Part shown: piece by piece, positions 1-8,510 of the stretch | Layout of the letters: every line of letters starts with the position of its first letter | Position numbering within the stretch: position 1 is the first letter of the stretch | NCBI GenBank assembly: GCA_903930545.1 | Contig: CAIYZB010000261.1 | Span: 1-34,423 of the forward strand | Reading direction: 5' to 3' | DNA length: 34,423 nt | From: an uncultured Alphaproteobacteria bacterium | Lineage (GTDB): Bacteria > Pseudomonadota > Alphaproteobacteria > Caulobacterales > Caulobacteraceae | Position numbers and translations under genes: made by a program | Notes under the pieces: generated by a model | What the model was told of the DNA's origin: nothing | Database searches by the model: none | What the model saw: only the letters and a program-made list of their open reading frames with translations

Positions 1-271
1 CCCGGTCTATGACCATGGCAGGTTCCAGCCCTGGCGGGTCCAGGCCCTGGCCTTCAAGGCCATCCGCCAGCTCTATCCCGATTATGATCTGTGGCGGGAC
101 TTTCCCTATGAATATGCCTTCGGAAAGCTGGCGATCGATGTGATCAATGGCGGACCCGGCCTGAGGCTGTGGGTCGATGATCTGTCCACTACAGCGGCCG
201 ACCTTGATGCCCTAACCCGCCCCGACGAGGCCGCCTGGATCGAGACGCGCAAGCCCTTCCTGCTCTATTGA
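1..271 (+). CDS. DUF1343 / NamZ-like exo-beta-N-acetylmuramidase, C-terminal fragment (truncated by window start)
   Basis: Open frame from position 2 (PVYDHGRFQPWRVQALAFKAIRQLYPDYDLWRDFPYEYAFGKLAIDVINGG...LLY*), stop TGA 269-271; resembles the DUF1343 C-terminus. Confidence 0.7.
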   Translation, partial: PVYDHGRFQPWRVQALAFKAIRQLYPDYDLWRDFPYEYAFGKLAIDVINGGPGLRLWVDDLSTTAADLDALTRPDEAAWIETRKPFLLY

Positions 272-274
272 ATT

Positions 275-1393
275 CTACCAGCCGCTGAAACGGGGCCAGG
301 TCGCTGGCCCTTGCTCCAGGCCGATCAGGTCGTAGTGGCCATACTGGGCTGCTGTCGCGCAGGCATGGTTGGGCAGGATCCTCAGCAGGCTGCCTATGGG
401 CCAGGCCGAAAGATCGAGCGCCGCACCATCCCGGCGTCCAACCAGGCCATGCTCTTGATTGGCGTCCAGGATGATCAGGTCCTCATGGCCCTGAACCAGG
501 CCATAGCCCTGATCCTGCTTCTGCTTGGCGGTGCCGCGATCCCGGGACATGGCCATCCATCCGGCATCGACGATCAGACGTCCCGCCCCCGCCTGATGGC
601 CGATGACCGTGGTCAGGACGGACAGGGCAATCTGGTCCGTCGCACAGACCCCGATCCCGGCCATGACCAGGTCGAAGAACATATAGACCCCGGCCCTCAG
701 CTCGGTGACGCCCTCGAGGCTAACCGCCGACAGGGCTGTGGGGGTGGAGCCCACAGACACCTCGGGGCAGGCATGGCCTGCGGCCCTCAGGCGTTCCGCC
801 GCCCGCACGGCACCGGCGCGCTCCAGCTCGGCAATGGCCTGAAGGGCAGCCGGCGCGTCACAGCCATAGGACTCGCCGGCATGGGTCATGACGCCCTTGA
901 GGACGGCAGGAGCCTCCAGGGCCGACGCCACAGCGATAAGGTCTTCGGCCTCTGGCTTGATCCCGGCCCGATGACCGTCGGTATCGATTTCGATCATCAC
1001 CGGCAGGGCGAGCTCAGCCTCGCGCGCGGCCCGGGACACCGCCCGGGCAGCCTCGACATTGTCCAGAACCACACAGAGGTCACAGCCTGCCCGGCGCAAG
1101 TCCAGGACCCGCCGCAGCTTGTTGGGGGCAATGCCCACGGCATAGAGGATGTCGCTGAACCCGGCGGCAAAGGCCGCCTCGGCCTCCTTCAGGGTCGAGA
1201 CCGTGATCCGGCAGCTGGCGTCGACGGCGAGCTCCAGGATGGGGATGGACTTGGCTGTCTTGGCATGGGGCCGAAGGGTCACACCCAGATCACGTGCCCG
1301 ATCCTTCATCAGCTGGAGATTGACCTGTAGCTGGCGGCAGTCCAGCAGCAGGGCCGGGGTCTCAAGGTCAGCAAGCTTGGCGGTGACGGACAT
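275..1393 (-). CDS. D-threonine aldolase / DSD1-like PLP enzyme (alanine racemase N-terminal fold)
   Basis: MSVTAKLADLETPALLLDCRQLQVNLQLM...LRPHAKTAKSIPILELAV matches the DSD1 / D-threonine aldolase N-terminus; in-frame start chosen downstream of the ORF-track start. Confidence 0.8.
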   Translation of the reverse strand: MSVTAKLADLETPALLLDCRQLQVNLQLMKDRARDLGVTLRPHAKTAKSIPILELAVDASCRITVSTLKEAEAAFAAGFSDILYAVGIAPNKLRRVLDLRRAGCDLCVVLDNVEAARAVSRAAREAELALPVMIEIDTDGHRAGIKPEAEDLIAVASALEAPAVLKGVMTHAGESYGCDAPAALQAIAELERAGAVRAAERLRAAGHACPEVSVGSTPTALSAVSLEGVTELRAGVYMFFDLVMAGIGVCATDQIALSVLTTVIGHQAGAGRLIVDAGWMAMSRDRGTAKQKQDQGYGLVQGHEDLIILDANQEHGLVGRRDGAALDLSAWPIGSLLRILPNHACATAAQYGHYDLIGLEQGPATWPRFSGW

Positions 1394-1480
1394 CGGGGCC
1401 CCAGGGTTGGCGTGCGTCCACCCCATGGACCTTGCGTGCTGGACGGGCAAGACTGGGACACCCGCAGCAGGAGCCCCGAC

Positions 1481-2371
1481 ATGCCGAAGCTTGAAACACT
1501 GGCCCCGGACACCCCGGCCGAAGAGATCAACCGGATCCTCGTGCGGGACGGAGCCCTGATCATCGGCGATCTGGTGAAGCCACAGGTCATGGACGCTTTC
1601 TGGGCCGAGGCCGAACCCTATGTCCTGGCCACCCAGCCCGGGCGCGATGCTTTTACCGGCGTGCGAACGACCCGCACCGGTGCCCTGCCGGCCCGTTCAG
1701 CGACCTTCCGGGACCTGATGATGAACCCGGTGATCCAGGCCCAGTGCGAGGCTCTGCTGAAGCCCAACTGCGATGCCTGGCAACTGCACCTGGGTCAGGT
1801 GATCCGGATCATGCCCGGCCAGGTGGAGCAGTCCATTCACCGCGACCGCTGGGCCTGGGGGACCTATCTCAAGGGTATTGAACCCCAGCTCAATACCATC
1901 TGGGCGGTGACGGATTTTACCGAGGCGAACGGGGCCACCCAGGTGGTGCCGGGCTCTGTGGACTGGCCAGATGGTCGCCGGGCGACCCCCGACGAGATCG
2001 GCTATGCGGAGATGAGCCGGGGCTCTGTCCTGGTCTATACCGGCACGGTCTTCCATGGCGGAGGGGCCAACAAGACCGAGGCGGACCGGGTGGGGCTGAA
2101 CCTCACCTATACCCTGGGCTGGCTGCGTCAGGAGGAGAACCAGTACCTGTCCTGCCCGCCGGAGATCGCCCGGACCCTCAGCCCCGAACAGCAGGCCATG
2201 ATCGGTTATGCCATGGGCTCCTACGCACTGGGCTACTACACCCCGCCCCTGCCGCCGGGCGCGGGACCTGAAGTGGTCCCACCGCAGTTCGCCCTCACCG
2301 GACTTGGCGAGGGATCGGGCCTGGGTTCGGCGACAGACCTGGCCGCCCTGAGGGACCAGATCAGGCCCTAG
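1481..2371 (+). CDS. Phytanoyl-CoA dioxygenase (PhyH) family protein
   Basis: MPKLETLAPDTPAEEINRILVRDGALIIGDL..., HxD-like IHRDRWAW, NGATQVVPGS, GTVFHGGGANKT typical of PhyH. Confidence 0.8.
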   Translation: MPKLETLAPDTPAEEINRILVRDGALIIGDLVKPQVMDAFWAEAEPYVLATQPGRDAFTGVRTTRTGALPARSATFRDLMMNPVIQAQCEALLKPNCDAWQLHLGQVIRIMPGQVEQSIHRDRWAWGTYLKGIEPQLNTIWAVTDFTEANGATQVVPGSVDWPDGRRATPDEIGYAEMSRGSVLVYTGTVFHGGGANKTEADRVGLNLTYTLGWLRQEENQYLSCPPEIARTLSPEQQAMIGYAMGSYALGYYTPPLPPGAGPEVVPPQFALTGLGEGSGLGSATDLAALRDQIRP

Positions 2372-2454
2372 AGCGCCGAACTAGGGGCTGAAATTCCCGC
2401 AATGCTAATGATATCTGTCCAGCGACGGGCGCATGGATGCCTGCGGAGGGCGCT

Positions 2455-3702
2455 ATGCATCGCTTGACCACCCTGATCCTTGCCTGTGTCCTTCTGCTGT
2501 CAGCGGAAGCCGCCCAGGCCCAATCGGCGCGCTACCAGTTTGTCAGCAGTGGCGATGTCGTCCAGGACAAGAACTTCTATCTGCTGACCTTGCTGAGCCG
2601 CGACCCCAGGGCTCGGGTGGTCCTTGCGACAGACCCAATTTTTCAGACCGAGCGGGACAATGCGCTTGCCGCTCTTAGCCACGCTCGTAGCAACTGCGCC
2701 AGCATAGCCTGCGTGGCCAATGATCTTCGTCTCAGCGAGACGGATATTGACCGGATCGGTGACCGGTTTGCTGTGCTGGCCACTGGACCGCTGCAGCCAG
2801 TCATCCGGGATCATCTTCGTCCCTCGGGGCTCTATCAACGCTATGCGGACCTGGATGATCCCGCCTTTCTCAGGGCGGTCTGGAAGCAGACAGCCAGGGG
2901 CGTGAACCGGCTCTATGGGGTCTATGGGCTCGGCGAGGCTCCACTCTATTCCGACATCGATTCCGCCACCTATAAATCCGGCGACGGCGCATTTTTCCAG
3001 ACAGTGAAAACCGCCCTTCAGGTCTCCGTCGATGGTGCCGGTCCGGATACAGGCTTTTTTGACCCCTGGTCCCGCATCGGACTGGACCTTCTGATGATCA
3101 GCCAAAGGGACGAGGCGGCTCGCTTCGAACCCCTGGTGGCTGGAGAGAACGCCCTCGCATTGCGCCAGGCGGCACGGACAAAATGGGCCAGGTTTCCCTA
3201 TACAGCCATTGTGGTTCCGGGGGCCGGGCTCAGGGAGGAAGAATCCGGTCTATCCGCATCAGGAGCGCTTCGGCTAAGGCTCGCGGTCCGCCGATACCAG
3301 AAGGGACTAGCCCCCTTCATCCTGGTCTCAGGTGGCAATGTTCATCCCAACAAGACCCCGTTCAACGAGGCCATCGAGATGAAGCGCCAGCTGGTGTCGC
3401 TTTACAGCGTCCCGGAAGCCGCGATCCTGGTTGACCCTCACGCGCGCCATACGACCACCAATCTTCGCAACGCGACCCGGATCCTGTATCGAGCCGGAGC
3501 GCCGATGGGACAGGACGTCCTGGTGACCACCGCTGAAAGCCAGAGCGCATACATCGACAGTGAGATCTTCAGAACCCGCAACCGCGCGGAGCTTGGCTAT
3601 CAGCCCATGTCGGTGACCGCACGGATATCGCCATCCGACCTCGCGATGCGCCCGGTCCTCACCTCTCTCCATTCGGATCCGACTGATCCGCTAGACCCCT
3701 AG
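2455..3702 (+). CDS. Exported YdcF/ElyC-like DUF218 domain protein
   Basis: Signal peptide MHRLTTLILACVLLLSAEAAQA; DUF218 core YTAIVVPGAGLREEE...PFILVSGGNVHP...EAAILVDPHARHTTTNLRNA; GGAGGG ribosome binding site just upstream. Confidence 0.75.
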   Translation: MHRLTTLILACVLLLSAEAAQAQSARYQFVSSGDVVQDKNFYLLTLLSRDPRARVVLATDPIFQTERDNALAALSHARSNCASIACVANDLRLSETDIDRIGDRFAVLATGPLQPVIRDHLRPSGLYQRYADLDDPAFLRAVWKQTARGVNRLYGVYGLGEAPLYSDIDSATYKSGDGAFFQTVKTALQVSVDGAGPDTGFFDPWSRIGLDLLMISQRDEAARFEPLVAGENALALRQAARTKWARFPYTAIVVPGAGLREEESGLSASGALRLRLAVRRYQKGLAPFILVSGGNVHPNKTPFNEAIEMKRQLVSLYSVPEAAILVDPHARHTTTNLRNATRILYRAGAPMGQDVLVTTAESQSAYIDSEIFRTRNRAELGYQPMSVTARISPSDLAMRPVLTSLHSDPTDPLDP

Positions 3703-3719
3703 GTTAGGTCTCGAAGCGC

Positions 3720-4409
3720 TCAGCCCTCCACGGTCTCATCAAAGCCGACATAGCGGACGAAGCGGGCATTCTCCTCCCGGCGGGACTTCACGTCATTGGC
3801 GACGAAGGTCTCGTCGGGGTAGCCCATGGCGATGCAGATCATGATGTTCTGATCATCCGGGATTCCGGCATGCTCCCGAACCACGGAGGACTGCATGATG
3901 CCCTGGCCATTGATCACGCAGCCCAGGCCCCGCTCCCATGCGGCCAGGACGATGCCATGGGTGATGGCCCCCAGGTCGAAATGGCTGATGGCCGCCGGTT
4001 CCAGATACTTGTCATAGGTCAGGACCAGGGAGACCGGAGCGTCGAACTGGCGAAAGCCACGCATGACCCAGTCCGTGCGCTTTTCCTTGTCGTCCCGGGC
4101 AATGCCCATGGCCTCGAAGAGCTGGACGGCCACCTCGACCTGACGCTTGCGGTGGTCGCCCTCATAGGCCTCCTTCATGGGGAAGTCCCGCCGGGGCGGC
4201 ACGCCGGTGACCATGTTGTGGGTATTGCCCTGGCGGATCCGGTCCAGGGGCTCACCGGTAACCACATGGATGTACCAGGGCTGGGTATTCATGGAGGACG
4301 GTGCCCACTTGGCCACCTCGATGATCTCCTCGATCACGGCTCGCGGCACAGGCTTCTTCAGATATCCCCGGATGCTTTTGCGGGCCTTGATGAGGGTCTC
4401 GAATTCCAT
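3720..4409 (-). CDS. Nitroreductase family protein
   Basis: MEFETLIKARKSIRGYLKKPVPRAVIEEIIEVAKWAPSSMNTQPW is a classic nitroreductase N-terminus; GLGCVINGQ / DDQNIMICIAMGYPDE. Confidence 0.9.
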   Translation of the reverse strand: MEFETLIKARKSIRGYLKKPVPRAVIEEIIEVAKWAPSSMNTQPWYIHVVTGEPLDRIRQGNTHNMVTGVPPRRDFPMKEAYEGDHRKRQVEVAVQLFEAMGIARDDKEKRTDWVMRGFRQFDAPVSLVLTYDKYLEPAAISHFDLGAITHGIVLAAWERGLGCVINGQGIMQSSVVREHAGIPDDQNIMICIAMGYPDETFVANDVKSRREENARFVRYVGFDETVEG

Positions 4410-4453
4410 GATCTCAAATTCCGTTCAATGTTGAACTATATGCCCGTCTGATT

Positions 4454-4870
4454 TCAGAAACCTTCGGCCGGCTTGGTCCTGATATTGAGCTGACCAGCCA
4501 GACCGGCCTTCCGGTGATGCTCGATGGCATGCATTTCCGGAGACATGGCCATCTGCCGGAAGGCCGCGAGGGAGGGGTATTCGGCGAGCGCCACCGCATC
4601 CCATAGCTCCTCGACCTCCCCCAGCATCAGGCCGGTGACGGTGCTGCTGTAGCGAATGCGACCACCGAGGGCAGCAACCATCTCCCGCACCGCCTCGCCA
4701 TAGCGGGCATAGGCCTCAGCCCCGGTCAGGTGGGCGTCCGACCCATCTTCATACTCGGCGTGAGGTTTATACTTGAGGAGATTGACCATGACGAAAGGGC
4801 CATCCTCGACACCGTCGAAAAATTCCATGGCCCGTTCCATGGTGGGAACAACCTGATTGACGACTTCCAT
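4454..4870 (-). CDS. DUF1330-like (dimeric alpha-beta barrel) protein
   Basis: FVMVNLLKYKP...GAEAYARYGEAVREMVAALGGRIRY...WDAVALAEYPSLAAFRQMAMSPEM. Confidence 0.75.
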   Translation of the reverse strand: MEVVNQVVPTMERAMEFFDGVEDGPFVMVNLLKYKPHAEYEDGSDAHLTGAEAYARYGEAVREMVAALGGRIRYSSTVTGLMLGEVEELWDAVALAEYPSLAAFRQMAMSPEMHAIEHHRKAGLAGQLNIRTKPAEGF

Positions 4871-4880
4871 GACGGTGTCC

Positions 4881-5783
4881 TTAGCGGGTGCTGTTGATGA
4901 GATCGTCCAGCAGAGCGGCGATCTCGGCAGGGCTATCTTCCTGAAGGAAGTGGCCACCTGCCAGAATGGGATGGGGCTGGCCCTTCGTCCCGGGAATACG
5001 GGCCTTGAACATTGCTTCGCCACCTTTGCTGACCGGGTCATTGTCGCTGAAGGCCGTGCCGAAGGGCTTGGTCCAGGCTTCCAGCACCTTCCAGGCCGCG
5101 AGATTTTCGGTCACCGAGCCATGCTGGGGGGTGATGGGAACCAGGGTCGGGAACTGACGCGCCCCTTCCTTGAAGCTCTCATCCGGATAGGGCGCGTCAT
5201 AGGCCGCGATCTCGGCGGCGCTGAGTTCGCGGGTGGAGCCCATATTGAGCAGGGCCCCGATGGGCATGACGGGCATGGTCTGGCTCATCTCCAGCCAGGC
5301 CTCAAAGCCCGCACCAGCCGAGTTGCCGATGGGCAGGCCGGTATTGCCGGCGATCACCCCGGCAAAGCGGTCAGGATAGGCAGCCACAAGGCGCAGCCCG
5401 ATCAGGCCACCCCAGTCCTGGCAGAACATCACGGCATTCGACAGGTCCAGGCTCTCGAACCACTGGCTCATCCAGCTGACATGGCCTTCATAGGTATAGT
5501 CGGTGCGCTTGGCCGGCTTGTCAGAGCGGCCAAAACCGATGAGGTCAGGGGCAATGGCCCGATGACCCTTGGCCACCAGGGCCGGGATGATCTTGCGATA
5601 GAGATAGGACCAGGAGGGCTCGCCGTGCATCAGCAGGACGGGCGTCCCGTCCCGGGGGCCTTCATCCACATAGGCGATGCGCAGGTCCGTGCCGTCGGCG
5701 GCCTTCACCTGGGCATAGTGAGGCGCAAAGTCCCAGCCATCGAGGCCTTCAAAGCGGTCATCAGGGGTACGAAGGACATCCAT
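4881..5783 (-). CDS. dhmA: Haloalkane dehalogenase, HLD-I / DhmA-like alpha/beta hydrolase
   Basis: [12 protein letters not shown] oxyanion segment, CQDWGG nucleophile elbow, cap [21 protein letters not shown]. Confidence 0.85.
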   Translation of the reverse strand: MDVLRTPDDRFEGLDGWDFAPHYAQVKAADGTDLRIAYVDEGPRDGTPVLLMHGEPSWSYLYRKIIPALVAKGHRAIAPDLIGFGRSDKPAKRTDYTYEGHVSWMSQWFESLDLSNAVMFCQDWGGLIGLRLVAAYPDRFAGVIAGNTGLPIGNSAGAGFEAWLEMSQTMPVMPIGALLNMGSTRELSAAEIAAYDAPYPDESFKEGARQFPTLVPITPQHGSVTENLAAWKVLEAWTKPFGTAFSDNDPVSKGGEAMFKARIPGTKGQPHPILAGGHFLQEDSPAEIAALLDDLINSTR

Positions 5784-5933
5784 CTGGGGGCTCCCGAATT
5801 CAAAAAAGTGACTTGCCGTCAGCTATTGACACTATGCGTGCCATTATCCCTTTCGGAGGTCAAGACCGACCTCTGCCCATTGACAGATTTCGCTGCGCCC
5901 CGGAGCCTTCCGCCATCAGAACGGGGAAGAAGC

Positions 5934-6314
5934 ATGCACAAGGGATCCTGCCTCTGCGGCGCGGTGAGTTTCGAGGTGAAGGGCGAACTTCAGGCCCCCG
6001 ATGCCTGCCACTGCTCCCAGTGCCGCAAGCAGTCGGGCCACTTCTGGGCCTCCACCGATGTGCCCACTGGGGCCCTGACCCTGACCGGTGAAGACAATGT
6101 CACCTGGTTCCAGGCCTCCGAGCGGGTTCGCCGGGGCTTCTGCAAGACCTGCGGCAGCTTCCTGTTCTGGGACCCGATCTTTCACCCCCGGATCGCCATC
6201 GCCATGGGGGCCTTTGATCAGCCTACGGACACACATCTGCACACCCATATCTATGTGGCCGACAAGGGAGACTATTACGAGATCGCCGACGGCCTGCCGC
6301 AGTCAGCTCAATAG
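5934..6314 (+). CDS. GFA (glutathione-dependent formaldehyde-activating) family zinc-binding protein
   Basis: CLCGAVSF, CHCSQCRKQSG, GFCKTCGSFLFW cysteine pattern; start ATG 5934 chosen inside a longer open frame. Confidence 0.9.
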   Translation: MHKGSCLCGAVSFEVKGELQAPDACHCSQCRKQSGHFWASTDVPTGALTLTGEDNVTWFQASERVRRGFCKTCGSFLFWDPIFHPRIAIAMGAFDQPTDTHLHTHIYVADKGDYYEIADGLPQSAQ

Positions 6315-6432
6315 GGCCGGGATGCCTGCAAAACGCGCAATCGTTCCAGTCCATCCCGTTTGAGGCCCATCACACACCCGGCGTTTGGCGAGACGGGCTA
6401 GAACTGGGACCTCAAATCGAGGGATCCCGACC

Positions 6433-7920
6433 ATGCCAAGCCGCCGCAACCTGATCGCCAGTCTCGCCGCAGGTGTCGGCTTGGCCGCGACCCTGCGCCC
6501 GGGTCGGACCCTCGCCCAGACCGCTGGAACAAGCGAAGGCCAGAAGATGTGGGGCGGGCGGTTTTCGGAAAAGCCCGGGGCCATCATGCAGGAGATCAAT
6601 GTCTCCATCGATGTGGACCGCCGCTTCTGGAAACAGGACCTGAGGGCCTCCCGCGCCCATGCGGCCATGCTTGCCAAACAGAAGATCATCACCGGCGAAG
6701 ACGCCGCCAGGATCGATGCGGGCCTTGCCACCATCGAGGGCGAGATCACCGCCGGGACCTTCCCCTTCCGCCGGGAATTCGAGGACATCCACCTCAATGT
6801 CGAGGCCCGACTGGGGGAGTTGATCGGTCCGTCGGCGGGGCGCCTGCATACGGCCCGATCGCGCAATGACCAGGTGGCCACCGACTTCCGCCTCTGGGTC
6901 CGCGATGCGCTGGACGAGATGCAGGCCAAGGTCCGGGACCTGCAGCTGGCCCTGGTCCATCGCGCCGACCAGCATACCGCCACCCTGATGCCGGGCTTTA
7001 CCCACATGCAGCCCGCCCAGCCGGTCACCCTGGGTCACCATCTGATGGCCTATGTGGAGATGTTCGGCCGCGATGTATCGCGCATGGCCGATGCCCGGCG
7101 GCGCATGAACGAATGTCCTCTGGGCTCCGCCGCCCTGGCGGGGACTTCCTTCCCCATCGACCGGACCATGACGGCCCAGGCCCTGGGCTTTGACCGGCCC
7201 ACGGCCAATAGCCTGGACGGGGTAGCTGACCGGGATTTCGCTCTGGAGGCCCTGGCCGCCGCCACCCTCTGCTCCGGCCACCTGTCGCGCCTGGCCGAGG
7301 AGATGGTGATCTGGACCAATCCCCAGTTCGGCTTCATCACCTTCTCGGATTCCTATTCCACAGGCTCGTCCATCATGCCCCAGAAGCGCAATCCCGATGC
7401 CGCGGAGCTGGTCCGGGCAAAGGCAGGGCCCATCAGCGGCGACTTCATTGCCCTCAATACGGTGATGAAGGGCCTGCCGCTTGCCTATGACAAGGACATG
7501 CAGGAGGACAAACCCCCGGTCTTCAATGCCTTTGACAATCTCGACCTGGCGGTGCGGGCCATGACCGGCATGGTGCTGGATTTCAAGGCCAATCCCGCCC
7601 GTATGGCCGCAGTGGCCGCCTCCGGCTTTGCCACGGCCACGGACCTGGCCGACTGGCTGGTCCAGACCCTGAACATCCCCTTCCGCGAGGCTCACCACAT
7701 CGCCGGTGCGGCCGTGAAGCTCGCCGAGTCGAAGGGGCTAGACCTACCCGAGCTGAGCCTGAAACAGCTGAAGTCCCTGCATCCCGGCATCACCGCTGAC
7801 GTCTATCGCGTCCTCACCGCCGAAGCCTCAGCTGCCAGCCGCACCTCCTATGGCGGCACCGCCCCTGCCCAGGTCCACCAACAGATCGCCCGGTGGAAGG
7901 GACTGCTGAAGGCGGGCTAG
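6433..7920 (+). CDS. argH: Argininosuccinate lyase with predicted N-terminal Tat-like signal peptide
   Basis: [57 protein letters not shown]; preceded in frame by [34 protein letters not shown]-like GAGGGA at 6419-6424. Confidence 0.9.
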   Translation: MPSRRNLIASLAAGVGLAATLRPGRTLAQTAGTSEGQKMWGGRFSEKPGAIMQEINVSIDVDRRFWKQDLRASRAHAAMLAKQKIITGEDAARIDAGLATIEGEITAGTFPFRREFEDIHLNVEARLGELIGPSAGRLHTARSRNDQVATDFRLWVRDALDEMQAKVRDLQLALVHRADQHTATLMPGFTHMQPAQPVTLGHHLMAYVEMFGRDVSRMADARRRMNECPLGSAALAGTSFPIDRTMTAQALGFDRPTANSLDGVADRDFALEALAAATLCSGHLSRLAEEMVIWTNPQFGFITFSDSYSTGSSIMPQKRNPDAAELVRAKAGPISGDFIALNTVMKGLPLAYDKDMQEDKPPVFNAFDNLDLAVRAMTGMVLDFKANPARMAAVAASGFATATDLADWLVQTLNIPFREAHHIAGAAVKLAESKGLDLPELSLKQLKSLHPGITADVYRVLTAEASAASRTSYGGTAPAQVHQQIARWKGLLKAG

Positions 7921-7971
7921 GGGCAAACCGCGCCATCTTGACCCCCGCCAAAACCGGCGCATTCTCTGGCC

Positions 7972-8490
7972 ATGCTGCGCCTCATCCTGACCAGTGGGCT
8001 GATTTCCGGCCTCATCATCATCACCGGAACTATCGGGGCCCTGACCCTGAGGGGGCCGGACGTCACGGCGGCGGGGCCAGCCCTGGGCTACGGGATCATG
8101 GTCCTCGCCATGGGGATGATCCCCTGGTCCCTTCGCAGGTTCCGTTCGGCGCGGGCGGACGGAAGTCTGACCTTTGGCCGGGGTCTGACCCTGGGCCTCG
8201 GTATCACCCTGGTGGCAAGCCTCATCTATGTGGCGCTGTGGGAAGTCTATCTGGCCGCCACCCACTATGCGTTCATGGGCCAATACATCGAGGCCACCCT
8301 GGCCGCGAAGCGTGCGGCGGGGGTCACGGGCGCGGTCTATGACCAGCTGGCCGTCCAGATGGAGGCCATGCGCCAGCAATATGCCAATCCCCTCTGGCGT
8401 CTGCCCATGACCTTTGCCGAGATTGCGCCTGTAGGCCTCGTCATGTCCCTGTTCAGCGCGACCCTTATGCGGCGTAAACCTGCCGCCTGA
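7972..8490 (+). CDS. DUF4199-like membrane protein
   Basis: Hydrophobic segments LILTSGLISGLIIITGTIGAL, ALGYGIMVLAMGMIPWSLRRFR, GLTLGLGITLVASLIYVALWEVY. Confidence 0.7.
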   Translation: MLRLILTSGLISGLIIITGTIGALTLRGPDVTAAGPALGYGIMVLAMGMIPWSLRRFRSARADGSLTFGRGLTLGLGITLVASLIYVALWEVYLAATHYAFMGQYIEATLAAKRAAGVTGAVYDQLAVQMEAMRQQYANPLWRLPMTFAEIAPVGLVMSLFSATLMRRKPAA

Positions 8491-8510
8491 CCTGATTCCC
8501 CGGAGTTCGC

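Noticed and set aside
311-1330. 339-aa plus-strand ORF
   Set aside because: Shadow of the D-threonine aldolase-like gene.
4857-5933. N-terminal 359 residues of the 485-aa ORF 4857-6314, suggesting a fusion to the GFA protein
   Set aside because: This part is antisense to the haloalkane dehalogenase in the codon-aligned frame. GFA homology starts exactly at the ATG at 5934.
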